Shown: positions 44,679-53,875, counted from the stretch's first letter. The stretch: 64,000 bases of DNA from Eubacteriales bacterium (GCA_028693055.1 JAQUWD010000012.1:19070-83069), one strand, 5' to 3'. A program made the numbers and translations. The notes: generated by a model from the letters alone, not told the origin.

Positions 44679-46208
44679 TTACCATTTCACGGGCAGGCGG
44701 CCCATACACGGGCCTCCTCGCAGCACAGCCTCAAGGGCTTCCACCGAAGCGGGCGTACAGTCGAAGGCGGCGAGCTTCCCTACCGCATCCGAAAATGCTG
44801 CTAAATCGTAAGGATTCCTCATGGCGGCGACGATAAGCTTTCTTCCATTTTCGGCAAGGGCCTTCCCCAGCTTCAACTGCCCGCCCATCAAATGACCGTT
44901 TAGCGTTATCATCACAGCCTTGGAATAGCCCGCCGCAGCTGTCAGCGCCTTTTTAATCTCGGCGTCGTCGGGATCCTGAGATGTGGTGAAATAGGGGGCG
45001 CAAAAGCGGTTGCCAAGGAGCTGAGCGCAGCTGGCTTCTGCGCCTGCTCCATTCCCTACCAAGCTGCCCCTATATTCCGGGCAGCCGCAGAAAAACGTTT
45101 CCTGATCCGCAATGAAAAGCGGGCCGGATACATGAGTGATCGCATGGCGCGTTATTTCCCATGCTTTTTGCAAATCCTCCGCCCTTCCCGTCAATGATCC
45201 GTCATAGGAAGAAAAGGCATACTTCTTTTTAAAGCGCAGGATCCGACGGATGGAGGCGTTTAGCTCCGTTTCATCGATAGCGCCTTGGTCTGCCGCTTCC
45301 ACAAGCAGCTTCACCGTCTGGGTTTGCAATTCAGGCTGATGACAGACAAAAATCAGATCGATTCCGGCTCGAACCGCCGCTAGAGCGCCCTGCGCCGTGC
45401 CGTAAAACTTGCGGATAGCGTCCATTGCCATACAGTCGCTTAGGATCAAGCCATCAAAGCCCAGCTGTTCCCGCAGCAGTCCCGTCATCATTCTGCGGCT
45501 CATGGTTGCCGGAAGCCGTTCCTTTTCGATGGCTGGGAATAAGATATGGCTGCTCATCACGGCTGGGACGCCGGTGCGAATCGCTCGGAGAAAGGGCTTT
45601 AGTTCAACCGCTTGCAGCTGCTGCTCTGTGCGGTCTACGCAGGGCAGGCCTATGTGAGAATCTACCGCAGTATCCCCGTGACCGGGAAAATGCTTCCCGC
45701 AGCACAGCAGCTGTTCGTCTGCATAGCCGCGAATGGCGGCCTCGGCAAAAGCACTCACCTTCTCCGGCTCGTCTCCCCATGAGCGAACGCCGATCACCGG
45801 GTTGGAGGGATTGCTGTTCACGTCAAGGCTGGGAGCCAGATTGAAATTGATTCCCAACCCCTTTAGCTGTCTGGCGACAATCCGGGCGCAAGCATAGGCG
45901 TTCGCTGGTTCGCCTGTGGCGGCAACCGCCATGTTGCCGGGCGCGTGAATCGCTCCATGCGGAATGCGCGAAACCAAACCGCCTTCCTCGTCTACTGTAA
46001 TAAAAGCAGGAAAACCGGTTTCCTCCGTAATCAGACGCTGGATCTCCATACATAGCCGCTGCGTTTGCTCAACACTTCTTAAATTGTCTTTGAATAGGAT
46101 GACATTGCCGACCTTGTAGCGCCTGACCAGCTGGATGAAATCCTCCGATAGTGCAGCTCCGTCAAACCCGACCACAAGCTTTTGGCCGATTGCGATTTTT
46201 GTATCCAT
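44679..46208 (-). CDS. nagZ: GH3 family beta-N-acetylhexosaminidase, NagZ-like
   Basis: A 509-residue GH3 enzyme. It has KHFPGHGDTAVDSHIGLP (the NagZ-type GH3 signature with the catalytic His in GDTAVDSH) and LSDCMAMDAI, whose Asp is the nucleophile. A second C-terminal domain (about 340-509) is present, as in Gram-positive NagZ. It removes N-acetylhexosamine, typically GlcNAc from muropeptide sugars. No signal peptide is seen, so it is cytoplasmic. The ATG at 46208 follows AGAGGTG. Last gene of the NamZ operon; the 249-base gap to the PMI gene holds no other gene. Pairing with NamZ supports wall-sugar salvage. Confidence 0.88.
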   Translation of the reverse strand: MDTKIAIGQKLVVGFDGAALSEDFIQLVRRYKVGNVILFKDNLRSVEQTQRLCMEIQRLITEETGFPAFITVDEEGGLVSRIPHGAIHAPGNMAVAATGEPANAYACARIVARQLKGLGINFNLAPSLDVNSNPSNPVIGVRSWGDEPEKVSAFAEAAIRGYADEQLLCCGKHFPGHGDTAVDSHIGLPCVDRTEQQLQAVELKPFLRAIRTGVPAVMSSHILFPAIEKERLPATMSRRMMTGLLREQLGFDGLILSDCMAMDAIRKFYGTAQGALAAVRAGIDLIFVCHQPELQTQTVKLLVEAADQGAIDETELNASIRRILRFKKKYAFSSYDGSLTGRAEDLQKAWEITRHAITHVSGPLFIADQETFFCGCPEYRGSLVGNGAGAEASCAQLLGNRFCAPYFTTSQDPDDAEIKKALTAAAGYSKAVMITLNGHLMGGQLKLGKALAENGRKLIVAAMRNPYDLAAFSDAVGKLAAFDCTPASVEALEAVLRGGPCMGRLPVKW

Positions 46209-46457
46209 GGTCACGCACCTCTTTTCGGTAGCCGTCTGCGGGGCTGCGCGAATGCCAGCAACGATGGGCATACTTTGCGGGCTTTGGCTGGTTATCGCGT
46301 GCTTCAAGCCCGCGACGCTTCATGCATATTCCCGACGCAGGGAAAAGGCGTGGGGGAAGGAACGATAGGGAGCTCTCCGTTGCCATATATTTGCCCCGGT
46401 CAAGCGAATGGCGCGCAGCCCGTTCCATTCCTCACGTTTGCTTTCCCTTGCTTCTGT

Positions 46458-48260
46458 TTATCGCTTTAGCAGCGTCTTGTGGATGGTTACCGAGCCGATG
46501 CCCAGATTTTCAATCGTATATTTGCCAAGAGAGGCGGGAATGACGGCAATCTCCAAGCTGTTGAGCACATAGCACTTGGAGGGGTCCTCCACGGAGGCTA
46601 CCCGAACCTTTTCGCCGTCTACCAGCGCCAGCACATGGAACAAACCGTCCGTGTTGTCCTCCATTCGATCCCAGAAGATGAGATTGCGCAGGGAGAAGTA
46701 TAGCAAATCGTGCTCGCCGACGATAATTTCCTTCCACGGATTTCCGTTTTGATCCTTGCCCTCCCGGACAATGCCTCCGTGATTCACCAAATTATCGCTA
46801 ACCCACTGCTTTGTTCTTTCGCCATGGATGACCTGACTGCCCATTGCCAGATGAATGGGGCGGGGCAGCCCCGATTGGGGATCAATCCGTTGATAATCGT
46901 ATAGCTTATAGGTATAGGAGCCTACGGTTAGGCTGCCGATCTCCAGAATCACCTGATTGCGTCCGGAAGCGTGTACCGTACCGGCGGGAATCATAAGCTG
47001 GGTTCCGGGGACGGAAGGAACGGCGTTAATGTACTTCTCGTAATCGATTCGCTCATGGGTTTTCTCAGCCTTGCGCGCTTCGGCGAAGAATTCCTTACAG
47101 CTGTTCTCTTCGTTAAAGCCAAGAAAGGTCTTTGCGTCCTGCGCGGTGACGCAAATGTAATAGCTTTCGTCCTGACGGCCAAGCTCGCCATGATTTTTCA
47201 TCACATAGTCCGCGTCCGGGTGGCATTGTACGGACATGTTTCCGTTGGCGTGATAGGTATCGTCATAATTGAAGCGAACCGGGAAATAGCCGCCGAACTG
47301 CTCGTAGGCCTGATGCCCCAGAAGCTTTTCACCCATGGCTTGCACGAAGGTGAAGAAGGGCGCTTCCAGTTCGTCGTTTCCTAGCTTGGCAACGATGGAA
47401 ACCTCCATGGGGATCATATCGAAAATCCATGCGCAGTTCTTCATTTCTTTGGGTAGATGCCGCTGCTTATGGATGTAGAAGCCGCCCCATACGCCCTCCA
47501 AATAAACCGGGCGGCAGCGGAAGGGCCGCTCGCAGATTTCCTCAAACAGAACTTTCAACTCCGCAAAGGAAACCATCTGCATCTCCTCCGGTACGTCGGC
47601 GGTGATGTACAGATCCAGCTTATCGTTACGAATTAAATCCCAGCGAAGCTCCACGGCAATTTCAAAGTCCACATAATAGTTGCGCCGCATCAATAGCCCG
47701 AAGGGCAAGTCCTCTCCCGCGCCGATGTTGCGCACATGGCCGTATTTGAAGTTAATCGCGGCGGTACGGGGGGTTACATCCATCCATATGCGAACGTCAT
47801 AGCTGCCATTAAGCTCCGGCGCTAAAGCGCCCTGCCCAAGCACCAGCAGCCCTCGGCTGGAGGCGAGCTGCTCCTTTAATGCGGCAACCTTGTCCGCCAT
47901 TTGCAGCCCAGCGTAGCCGCCCTCGTAGCGGCGGCCGTACAGCAGCACGGGGTCGATTTCCCGGTCCTCTGGCAGATAGGGCTTTAGCAGCTGCGTAATC
48001 TCATCCGACGGCTTTAGCAGCGCTGCCGCATCCACAAACGTATAGTCAACCCCTGCGCTCACCTGCTTGACCACGTTTAGCAGAATGCGGGTATCCGTAC
48101 CCGGATACGCGTCAACGCCCACGTTTTTTCCGTCCTTAAGCAGCGCGACAATTCGTTTTGCCACGGGGATAACACCCTTTGTGGGCTGCACGCCACGCCC
48201 TGTAATCACGTTAACCGCATCATGGTCTACATAGGGATAGGGATGAAACATAAAGCTCAT
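46458..48260 (-). CDS. Class I mannose-6-phosphate isomerase with degenerate kinase-like N-terminal domain
   Basis: A 600-residue cytoplasmic protein. The last ~360 residues are a cupin-type phosphomannose isomerase: VYLEGVWGGFYIH, SVQCHPDADYV with the metal-binding His, and IPAGTVHASGRNQVILEIG. It would interconvert mannose-6-P and fructose-6-P. The first ~240 residues look like a P-loop kinase fold whose loop has lost the GK[ST] motif (GVDAYPGTDTRIL), so probably non-catalytic. The ATG follows AAAGGAG. It is 13 bases after YgjV in the operon. Confidence 0.85.
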   Translation of the reverse strand: MSFMFHPYPYVDHDAVNVITGRGVQPTKGVIPVAKRIVALLKDGKNVGVDAYPGTDTRILLNVVKQVSAGVDYTFVDAAALLKPSDEITQLLKPYLPEDREIDPVLLYGRRYEGGYAGLQMADKVAALKEQLASSRGLLVLGQGALAPELNGSYDVRIWMDVTPRTAAINFKYGHVRNIGAGEDLPFGLLMRRNYYVDFEIAVELRWDLIRNDKLDLYITADVPEEMQMVSFAELKVLFEEICERPFRCRPVYLEGVWGGFYIHKQRHLPKEMKNCAWIFDMIPMEVSIVAKLGNDELEAPFFTFVQAMGEKLLGHQAYEQFGGYFPVRFNYDDTYHANGNMSVQCHPDADYVMKNHGELGRQDESYYICVTAQDAKTFLGFNEENSCKEFFAEARKAEKTHERIDYEKYINAVPSVPGTQLMIPAGTVHASGRNQVILEIGSLTVGSYTYKLYDYQRIDPQSGLPRPIHLAMGSQVIHGERTKQWVSDNLVNHGGIVREGKDQNGNPWKEIIVGEHDLLYFSLRNLIFWDRMEDNTDGLFHVLALVDGEKVRVASVEDPSKCYVLNSLEIAVIPASLGKYTIENLGIGSVTIHKTLLKR

Positions 48261-48273
48261 ATCTTCTTCTCCT

Positions 48274-48807
48274 TTATTTGGTTGGTAAGGGACTTGGTTC
48301 TTTAGGCTTTTTGTGAATATCCAAGCGGATGAGTCCAGTGATGGCGCTAATCAGAATAAAGAACTCGCAAAGAGACGCCCAGAAGGATTTGTTCATTGCC
48401 ACATTAACAAGAAACATAAGCCCAGTGGGAATGGAGACGATCCTTGTCAGCTTGGGGTTTCCAATCCAATAGGCTACGATACAAAGCAAGGAAGCGACCG
48501 TTGTGAGCAGGCTGGTCCAATCCTTCCAAGCCAGAATACTCAGCAATAGGCTGCTAAACAGAAAAACCCATAGCCATGCCTTGCTTTGCGCCCATTTATG
48601 GCCTTGGCACAACAGAATCGCGCTGCGCAGAAGCGCCACGATGGTGACCACCGCCGCCGAATTGGCGCCCAGCAGCAGATAATGGGCGACCCAAAACAGG
48701 TCTGCCGTCAGCTTCCAAATCAACAGCTTTTGGTTATCCTTCTGCTGATAGATCACCACAGTGGTCAGGATTCCCAGCACCCCGAAGAAATTGATCCAGA
48801 AACTCAT
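48274..48807 (-). CDS. YgjV family membrane protein
   Basis: A 177-residue membrane protein with about five to six hydrophobic segments (FFGVLGILTTVVIYQQKD, DLFWVAHYLLLGANSAAVV, ASLLCIVAYWIGN). The QQKDNQKLL and ADLFWVAHY motifs match the YgjV family, whose function is not established. Its ATG overlaps the ROK stop codon by 4 bases, so it is translationally coupled to a sugar kinase, suggesting a transport or membrane role in the same pathway. Confidence 0.8.
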   Translation of the reverse strand: MSFWINFFGVLGILTTVVIYQQKDNQKLLIWKLTADLFWVAHYLLLGANSAAVVTIVALLRSAILLCQGHKWAQSKAWLWVFLFSSLLLSILAWKDWTSLLTTVASLLCIVAYWIGNPKLTRIVSIPTGLMFLVNVAMNKSFWASLCEFFILISAITGLIRLDIHKKPKEPSPLPTK

Positions 48808-49673
48808 ATGCGTCCCTCGCTGTCGTTCAGCAGCAGGTCTTTCAACGTCAGTTCACATTTTTGCCGTCCGTGGAGCGCGTAATAACCCACTCCCCGCAGC
48901 GCTGCGTCGATCAGATGGCAGGAGACGCTCCACGGCACGGGTACGTCCAGCTCAAACAGTTCTGCCGATTTCGCAATTTGCCCGCCGATGGCAAAGCGTT
49001 CGCAGCCCAGCTTGGGAAGAATTGCGTTTAAGATTTCCGATAGATGCCGACCGGTTGTTTGAAACGCATTTAGGGCTTTTTGATCGCCCTGCCTCGCCTT
49101 GTCTGCAATGCTCTTCACCGAAATTTTTTCACCGTACAGGCCTTGGATGGCTCTTGTGGATACGTAGTCCTCGGCAATGCCGTCTCGCCATGGCGTTTTC
49201 CAAAGGGCGAGGGCGGGCGTTCGTTTGTCGTTGACGCATACTTTTCCGTCTCGCAGATAGGCAAAGCCGAGGCCTGTTCCCAGCATAACGCAGGCGGCGG
49301 TATTCGCACCGTTTAGCACCCCGTCATAGGCTTCCCCCAGCATAAAGGCGGTTGAATCGTGCAGAAACTCTACTGTTACGCCTGCTTGCTCGAAGGGCGG
49401 ACGCAGGGATTGATCATAAAGCGCCGTAAATTTATGCTGCATCAGGCTAACGCCCTGATCGAAATCAAAGGGGCCGGGAATGGATACGCCGGCCTTGACA
49501 ACGGGCTGTAGTTCGTGTGCTTGGCGGAGGATACCCGCCAGAACGTTTAGGAAATCCTCGTAGCCGCCCTCCGCGTCCGAAGGCACTTGCCGCACGGTCG
49601 CAGGCAGAATGGCCCCGTTTTCGTCCGTCAGCGCATATTTGATAAAGGTACCGCCAATATCCAGCACAAGCAT
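48804..49673 (-). CDS. ROK family sugar kinase
   Basis: A 289-residue ROK protein with the ATP-binding start LDIGGTFIKYAL, VSIPGPFD, HDSTAFMLGE (with the catalytic-base Asp) and the second phosphate loop MLGTGLGFAYL. It lacks the N-terminal HTH of ROK repressors, so it is a kinase. It also lacks the zinc-binding CxCGxxGC motif found in many ROK glucokinases. In this operon it could phosphorylate GlcNAc, MurNAc or another released hexose. It overlaps YgjV and follows the GH39-like gene by 13 bases. Confidence 0.87.
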   Translation of the reverse strand: MLVLDIGGTFIKYALTDENGAILPATVRQVPSDAEGGYEDFLNVLAGILRQAHELQPVVKAGVSIPGPFDFDQGVSLMQHKFTALYDQSLRPPFEQAGVTVEFLHDSTAFMLGEAYDGVLNGANTAACVMLGTGLGFAYLRDGKVCVNDKRTPALALWKTPWRDGIAEDYVSTRAIQGLYGEKISVKSIADKARQGDQKALNAFQTTGRHLSEILNAILPKLGCERFAIGGQIAKSAELFELDVPVPWSVSCHLIDAALRGVGYYALHGRQKCELTLKDLLLNDSEGRI

Positions 49674-49686
49674 AAACTTCTCCGTT

Positions 49687-51096
49687 TTAGCGAATAAAAT
49701 CGCCGAAGGTAATCAGGAGCGGGCTGTCCGTCAGGGGGAGGTGGTTCAAATAGGTTACGCCCCCATCCGTTCGCGTCATCATGGTTTCGGGAATCTGATA
49801 GACTTCGCCTGTCAGCAGGTCCGTCAGGTGTATTTGCCTGGTTTCCTCGGGAAGCTCCAGCGTTACGGTGCCCTCGTAGGTTTCCGTCATCAGATCTACG
49901 GCCTTCCAATAAGCCAGCGCCTGCGCTCCGTTATCCCGCTGGAAGCCCAGCATCACAAACCGGCTGGAGCCGTCGTCCATGCCGAGAACCCGGGGCGACT
50001 CCTTCACCCTGCGCAGGATGGGAAGATCAACGGGCGTTACGTCCATTCGGAAAAGCGAAGTTAGGTGCTGCATGGCGCGGTAGGAAAGCTTGGGCGAATA
50101 GGTTCCGCAGGCAACGCCGTTTGCGTCAAAATCGGCATGCAGCAGACCAAAATATCCGAAATCCAGCCAAGAGCTTTGGTTGCCCACCGTTCCATTCAGC
50201 GCTTCGACCATATCCAGCGCGCTGAAATGAGAGGTGAACACCACCTCGGAGCTTAGATCCAGCAGACGATGACGAAGCGTATACTTGGCTTGCTTAAGCT
50301 CCGTCCATGCGCCGCCCCGCAGCGCGCCGCAGCCGCGGGAATCGCTTTGGGTGCCGGATTCGCCTTGAATAATCTGCACCTTGGGATTGTAACGGTTGAG
50401 TAAGGCTCGCAGCGCTCGTATCTCCCCTAAGGCGTTCAGTTCATCTGCGTTATAGCGGTGGAATGATACTGCGTCAACGGCATCCGCTACGCCGCGATCG
50501 AACATGGCTTTAAAGAACGGCATCTGAATGGAGCAAAGCACGCATCCGATAGCCTTGGCCTGAGGATCCGCCCGGTGGATTGCATTGGCTGTGGCAACGG
50601 TAAAGTCGCCGTATTCTTGGGCGTTAGGCCCGTGCTTCCAGCACCATTGACCGTCCGCCTCGTTCCAAATCTCGTACCAACGTACCTTGCCGCGATAGCG
50701 CCGGACGACAGCTTCCACGTAGCTTTCCCATGCCTTTTTTTCTTCGGCGGAGGTAATAGGCGCGCAGCCCACCGCACCGTAGTACTTCTTGGCGTTCTCG
50801 TTATATAGATCGTTCCCGTAGCACAGATCGATCCAAGGCTCTTGACCCCGTGCAAGGAGATTGTCCACAATCTCATCCAGCCAAGCAAAATCGTAAACGC
50901 CCTTTTCCCGTTCCGTGCGCTGCCAGCCGGATTGCAAACGGACGTAATGCACGCCCAGCTCCGCCACCTGATCATATGCGTTGTTGGGGTCAAAGGCTTT
51001 GCGATCCAGCTTTTCAAAACCCACGCCCAGCCGTGAAAGACCAATTTCCTTTGCGCATACCGGCTGGATATGTCCGACTTTGCGTAAACGCTCCAT
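49687..51096 (-). CDS. GH39-like (clan GH-A) glycoside hydrolase
   Basis: A 469-residue paralogue of the 29.5-kb enzyme. It carries WYEIWNEADGQWCW (Asn-Glu acid/base), IIQGESGTQS (candidate nucleophile Glu) and the same SRLGVGFEKLDR opening. It has no signal peptide. Specificity is unknown, but conservation of the pair suggests the two act on related linkages. The ATG at 51096 has AGGAGGTG upstream and lies 4 bases after the isomerase stop. Confidence 0.8.
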   Translation of the reverse strand: MERLRKVGHIQPVCAKEIGLSRLGVGFEKLDRKAFDPNNAYDQVAELGVHYVRLQSGWQRTEREKGVYDFAWLDEIVDNLLARGQEPWIDLCYGNDLYNENAKKYYGAVGCAPITSAEEKKAWESYVEAVVRRYRGKVRWYEIWNEADGQWCWKHGPNAQEYGDFTVATANAIHRADPQAKAIGCVLCSIQMPFFKAMFDRGVADAVDAVSFHRYNADELNALGEIRALRALLNRYNPKVQIIQGESGTQSDSRGCGALRGGAWTELKQAKYTLRHRLLDLSSEVVFTSHFSALDMVEALNGTVGNQSSWLDFGYFGLLHADFDANGVACGTYSPKLSYRAMQHLTSLFRMDVTPVDLPILRRVKESPRVLGMDDGSSRFVMLGFQRDNGAQALAYWKAVDLMTETYEGTVTLELPEETRQIHLTDLLTGEVYQIPETMMTRTDGGVTYLNHLPLTDSPLLITFGDFIR

Positions 51097-51100
51097 ACCG

Positions 51101-52531
51101 TTACACCTCCTCAAAGTCGCAGCCAAGCATCATGGCTAAATCCTGCACTGCGGGAATCAAATCGCCGTCCGTTATGCAGTAATGCTGTGTGACGCCCCGA
51201 TCCAACAGCTTCGAGAACAGCGTTGTACAATCCTCACCCACAGGCTTGAAATGGCTGTGGGAGTAGGTGGCCAGAAAATGCTCCGTATGGGTAGCCTCCA
51301 CTTGAGTAGCCACCAGCTGGAATTTACCCGTTTGCTCAGAGCAATGCAGCATGGTTTTACGCCCCTCGGGGAATACATACCATGCAAAGGGCGCACCGGC
51401 ATATTTCCACTGGGTTTTTGCAAAGCGCACGTCTGAGGAAATCTTGCACTTTCCCCGGGAATCGGTGTAGTCGTTGGGACCGGCATGGCCTGCGTCAAAG
51501 CTGCCGTTTGGCAGGTCCACATGGAAGGGCTCGATATAATTGACGTGCTCGCCCCCAAGAAGCTTTAATACCGCGAAGGCAACGCCGCTTCCGATATCGC
51601 CTTCCGGCACCACCATGGTTTTTACACCCGGGTGAGTGGGCCAAAAGCCGGGCCTTAGGCCGATGTGCTGGAACAGCACCGTGTCGATATCGTTTAGCAC
51701 CAGCAAATCCAAATCGTGCTTCTCCGCCATTCGTTCCATGCCCATGGAGGCCCGGACAGAGGCGAGAAACTTGTCCCTGTCCACGTTGGGCAGCACCTCG
51801 TACTGCGAGGCAATCCGCTCCATAGTTACTCTAGCGTCGTCCTCAGTAACACTGTTTACCATATCCTCCAGCTCTGCAACGGATAGGAACCGCATTTCGG
51901 GGCCGATATCTCGAAACAAAGCGTAGGTATCCACATAGGTGCTCCACATCACCTCGTTCATGCACGCCAACAGGCCGAAGGTGCTCTGGCGCAGAAGCGC
52001 CCGGGCTCTGGCTGCCATGCCGAAACGCTTGGCGCGCTGCATTACCTGCGTCCATGTACCCGCGAAGGTGGCCAGCATCTTCCGCTCCAAGCGTTTGATC
52101 GATCCGCTGGCTTCCAGCGAGCCAACCAGCCCGCCGCAGCAAAGGTATTCCGCAAATTCGTCGTCGTCATGGGTATCCTTCAGGTCGATTTGGTCGCGCA
52201 TCCGATGGCAGAAAAGAACGGGGCATTCCGGCATATCGCGAAGGAAACGTATCCACGCGAAATCCTCCGCCCACGACAGATAGATAGCCAGCACATAGTC
52301 CACCTTCGAAGCAGTAAACGCGTCAATCGAACGCTGTACGTCCTCCCGCGTCCAAGTGATCCCGGTAAAGGTTACCTCGGCGATGGCAGAAGCATCCTTT
52401 ACCATCCAAGCGGCTTCTGCTTCCTTCCGCTCACGGTAAGAGCCGCGTGCAGTTCCCTCCCCGATGGAAGCAAAGCGCTCCGGGGAAATCAGCAGCAGAC
52501 CCATACGGGGGCGACGGTTCAAATCCAACAT
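51101..52531 (-). CDS. L-fucose/L-arabinose isomerase-like protein
   Basis: A 476-residue cytoplasmic protein of the sugar isomerase superfamily: AIYLSWAEDFAWIRFL, TPFGLLACMNEV-like helix, a central VVPEGDIGSGVAFAVLKLLGG segment and a C-terminal HTEHFLATYSHSHFK. These resemble the substrate-binding layout of L-fucose/L-arabinose isomerases, but I cannot verify the metal ligands, and members of this group act on many aldoses or ketoses. It may convert a sugar from the adjacent GH39-like enzyme. GAAAGGGAG precedes the ATG. Confidence 0.7.
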   Translation of the reverse strand: MLDLNRRPRMGLLLISPERFASIGEGTARGSYRERKEAEAAWMVKDASAIAEVTFTGITWTREDVQRSIDAFTASKVDYVLAIYLSWAEDFAWIRFLRDMPECPVLFCHRMRDQIDLKDTHDDDEFAEYLCCGGLVGSLEASGSIKRLERKMLATFAGTWTQVMQRAKRFGMAARARALLRQSTFGLLACMNEVMWSTYVDTYALFRDIGPEMRFLSVAELEDMVNSVTEDDARVTMERIASQYEVLPNVDRDKFLASVRASMGMERMAEKHDLDLLVLNDIDTVLFQHIGLRPGFWPTHPGVKTMVVPEGDIGSGVAFAVLKLLGGEHVNYIEPFHVDLPNGSFDAGHAGPNDYTDSRGKCKISSDVRFAKTQWKYAGAPFAWYVFPEGRKTMLHCSEQTGKFQLVATQVEATHTEHFLATYSHSHFKPVGEDCTTLFSKLLDRGVTQHYCITDGDLIPAVQDLAMMLGCDFEEV

Positions 52532-52554
52532 TTTGCTTACTCCCTTTCAGTTCG

Positions 52555-53709
52555 TCATGATTGATAAAGACGATATTTCATTGTTTCTGCTTGAAAACGC
52601 TCCGATTGCTCATACGAAATCCGAATCAGCGCCTCCGCTGTTAGCTTTCCTATGCGGTAGGCGTCTGTGCCCAGCAGCTTATCTAGCGAATAGCGCGGGT
52701 CCCCCTCCCAGCGAAGCCAGTCGAACTGATCTCCGCACATTTTTCGGATCGTATCGCAAAGCAGCAAGCCCGCAGAGACCGCATCGCAGGTATCGCGATT
52801 GGTAATATGCATCTGCACCCCATGGCAGATAACGCCCTGATGCTTGCTGAAGGTGGGGCAGAAGCTCATACGTCGAAAATGAATGCCGGGCGTTTCAATA
52901 TCCGCCATTCGCTTTTCCAGCTCGCCGCCGTTTATAAACGGCGCGCCCACCGCCTGGAACGGGATGGTAGTACCGCGCCCCTCGCTGCAGTTGGTTCCCT
53001 CAAAAATACAGGTTCCCACATAGCACAGCGCCGCGTCTAAATTTTGACAGTTTGGGCTTGGCATAACCCACGGAAGGTCGGTATCGTCCAGCAGCATCCA
53101 CCGTTCCCAGCCCACGAGCGGAACAATGGTCAGCTCCAGCTCCAGCTTTAAATAGTCCCGGACGTAGCGCGCATACTCGCCAATGGTTAGGCCATACTGC
53201 GTCGGAAGCTCATAATCGCCAACAAAGGAGGACAGCGCCTTGTCCAAAAGGATTCCGGCACACTTGAGACCGCCTAGGGGGTTGACCCTGTCTAGAACGA
53301 TCATGCTTTTGCCCGAACCGTTACAGGCCTCCATGGCATAGGAAAGAGAATAAAGGTAAGTGTAGAATCTCGCGCCTACATCCTGAATATCGAACACCAG
53401 CACGTCAAAAGCATCCAGCATTTCACGGGTAAAGCGACTGTTCTTTCCAAAGGCGCTGTAGACCGTGACTCCCGTCTCCGGGTCAACGCAGGTGTCCACC
53501 TGATCGCCTGCCTGCGCGTCACCCCGGATGCCGTGCTCCGGCGCAAACAGAGCCGTCAGATGGCAGCGTTCCTTAAGAATATCGACGGTGCTCCTCAGAT
53601 TGTGATCGACCCCGGTGGGATTGGTCATCAGGCCGACGCGTTTTCCAGCCAGCAAGCGATCGATCGTCGCAATGCTGTCAACCCCGCTAAGTACACGACG
53701 CTTTTCCAT
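52555..53709 (-). CDS. namZ: DUF1343 exo-beta-N-acetylmuramidase (NamZ, GH171)
   Basis: A 384-residue protein matching DUF1343, now known as NamZ, which cleaves N-acetylmuramic acid from the non-reducing end of peptidoglycan glycan chains. The family motifs are GLMTNPTGVD, FAPEHGIRGDAQAG, VFDIQDVGARFYTYLYSL, DRVNPLGG and EGTNCSEGRGT. No signal peptide is seen, so it would act on imported fragments rather than outside. It is the first gene of the seven-gene operon. In Bacillus subtilis, NamZ and NagZ also lie together in a wall-salvage operon. Confidence 0.88.
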   Translation of the reverse strand: MEKRRVLSGVDSIATIDRLLAGKRVGLMTNPTGVDHNLRSTVDILKERCHLTALFAPEHGIRGDAQAGDQVDTCVDPETGVTVYSAFGKNSRFTREMLDAFDVLVFDIQDVGARFYTYLYSLSYAMEACNGSGKSMIVLDRVNPLGGLKCAGILLDKALSSFVGDYELPTQYGLTIGEYARYVRDYLKLELELTIVPLVGWERWMLLDDTDLPWVMPSPNCQNLDAALCYVGTCIFEGTNCSEGRGTTIPFQAVGAPFINGGELEKRMADIETPGIHFRRMSFCPTFSKHQGVICHGVQMHITNRDTCDAVSAGLLLCDTIRKMCGDQFDWLRWEGDPRYSLDKLLGTDAYRIGKLTAEALIRISYEQSERFQAETMKYRLYQS

Positions 53710-53748
53710 ATGCTCCCTCCCGCTGCTTTTTTTGATTGCGTTTTTTCC

Positions 53749-53773
53749 CTGATTTCATTATAAAAGAAATCAG
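53749..53773. promoter_or_regulatory. Inverted repeat over a possible namZ -10 box
   Basis: The 8-bp arms CTGATTTC and GAAATCAG flank a 9-base spacer containing, on the minus strand, TATAAT. The -35 is weak. It could be a repressor operator for the namZ operon or a small hairpin. Confidence 0.4.
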
Positions 53774-53822
53774 CGTTATACACACGACGATTATCATCGG
53801 AAAAATTCACGGGAAATTAAAC

Positions 53823-53875
53823 TAAAAAAAGAAAATCCGTATCAAATCGTTGCTTTACAACGTTTTGATACGGAT
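53823..53875 (-). terminator. Terminator of the tRNA operon
   Basis: An 18-bp stem with one mismatch (53835-53852 with 53858-53875) followed, on the minus strand, by TTTTCTTTTTTT. It lies just past the tRNA-Met CCA end. Confidence 0.85.
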
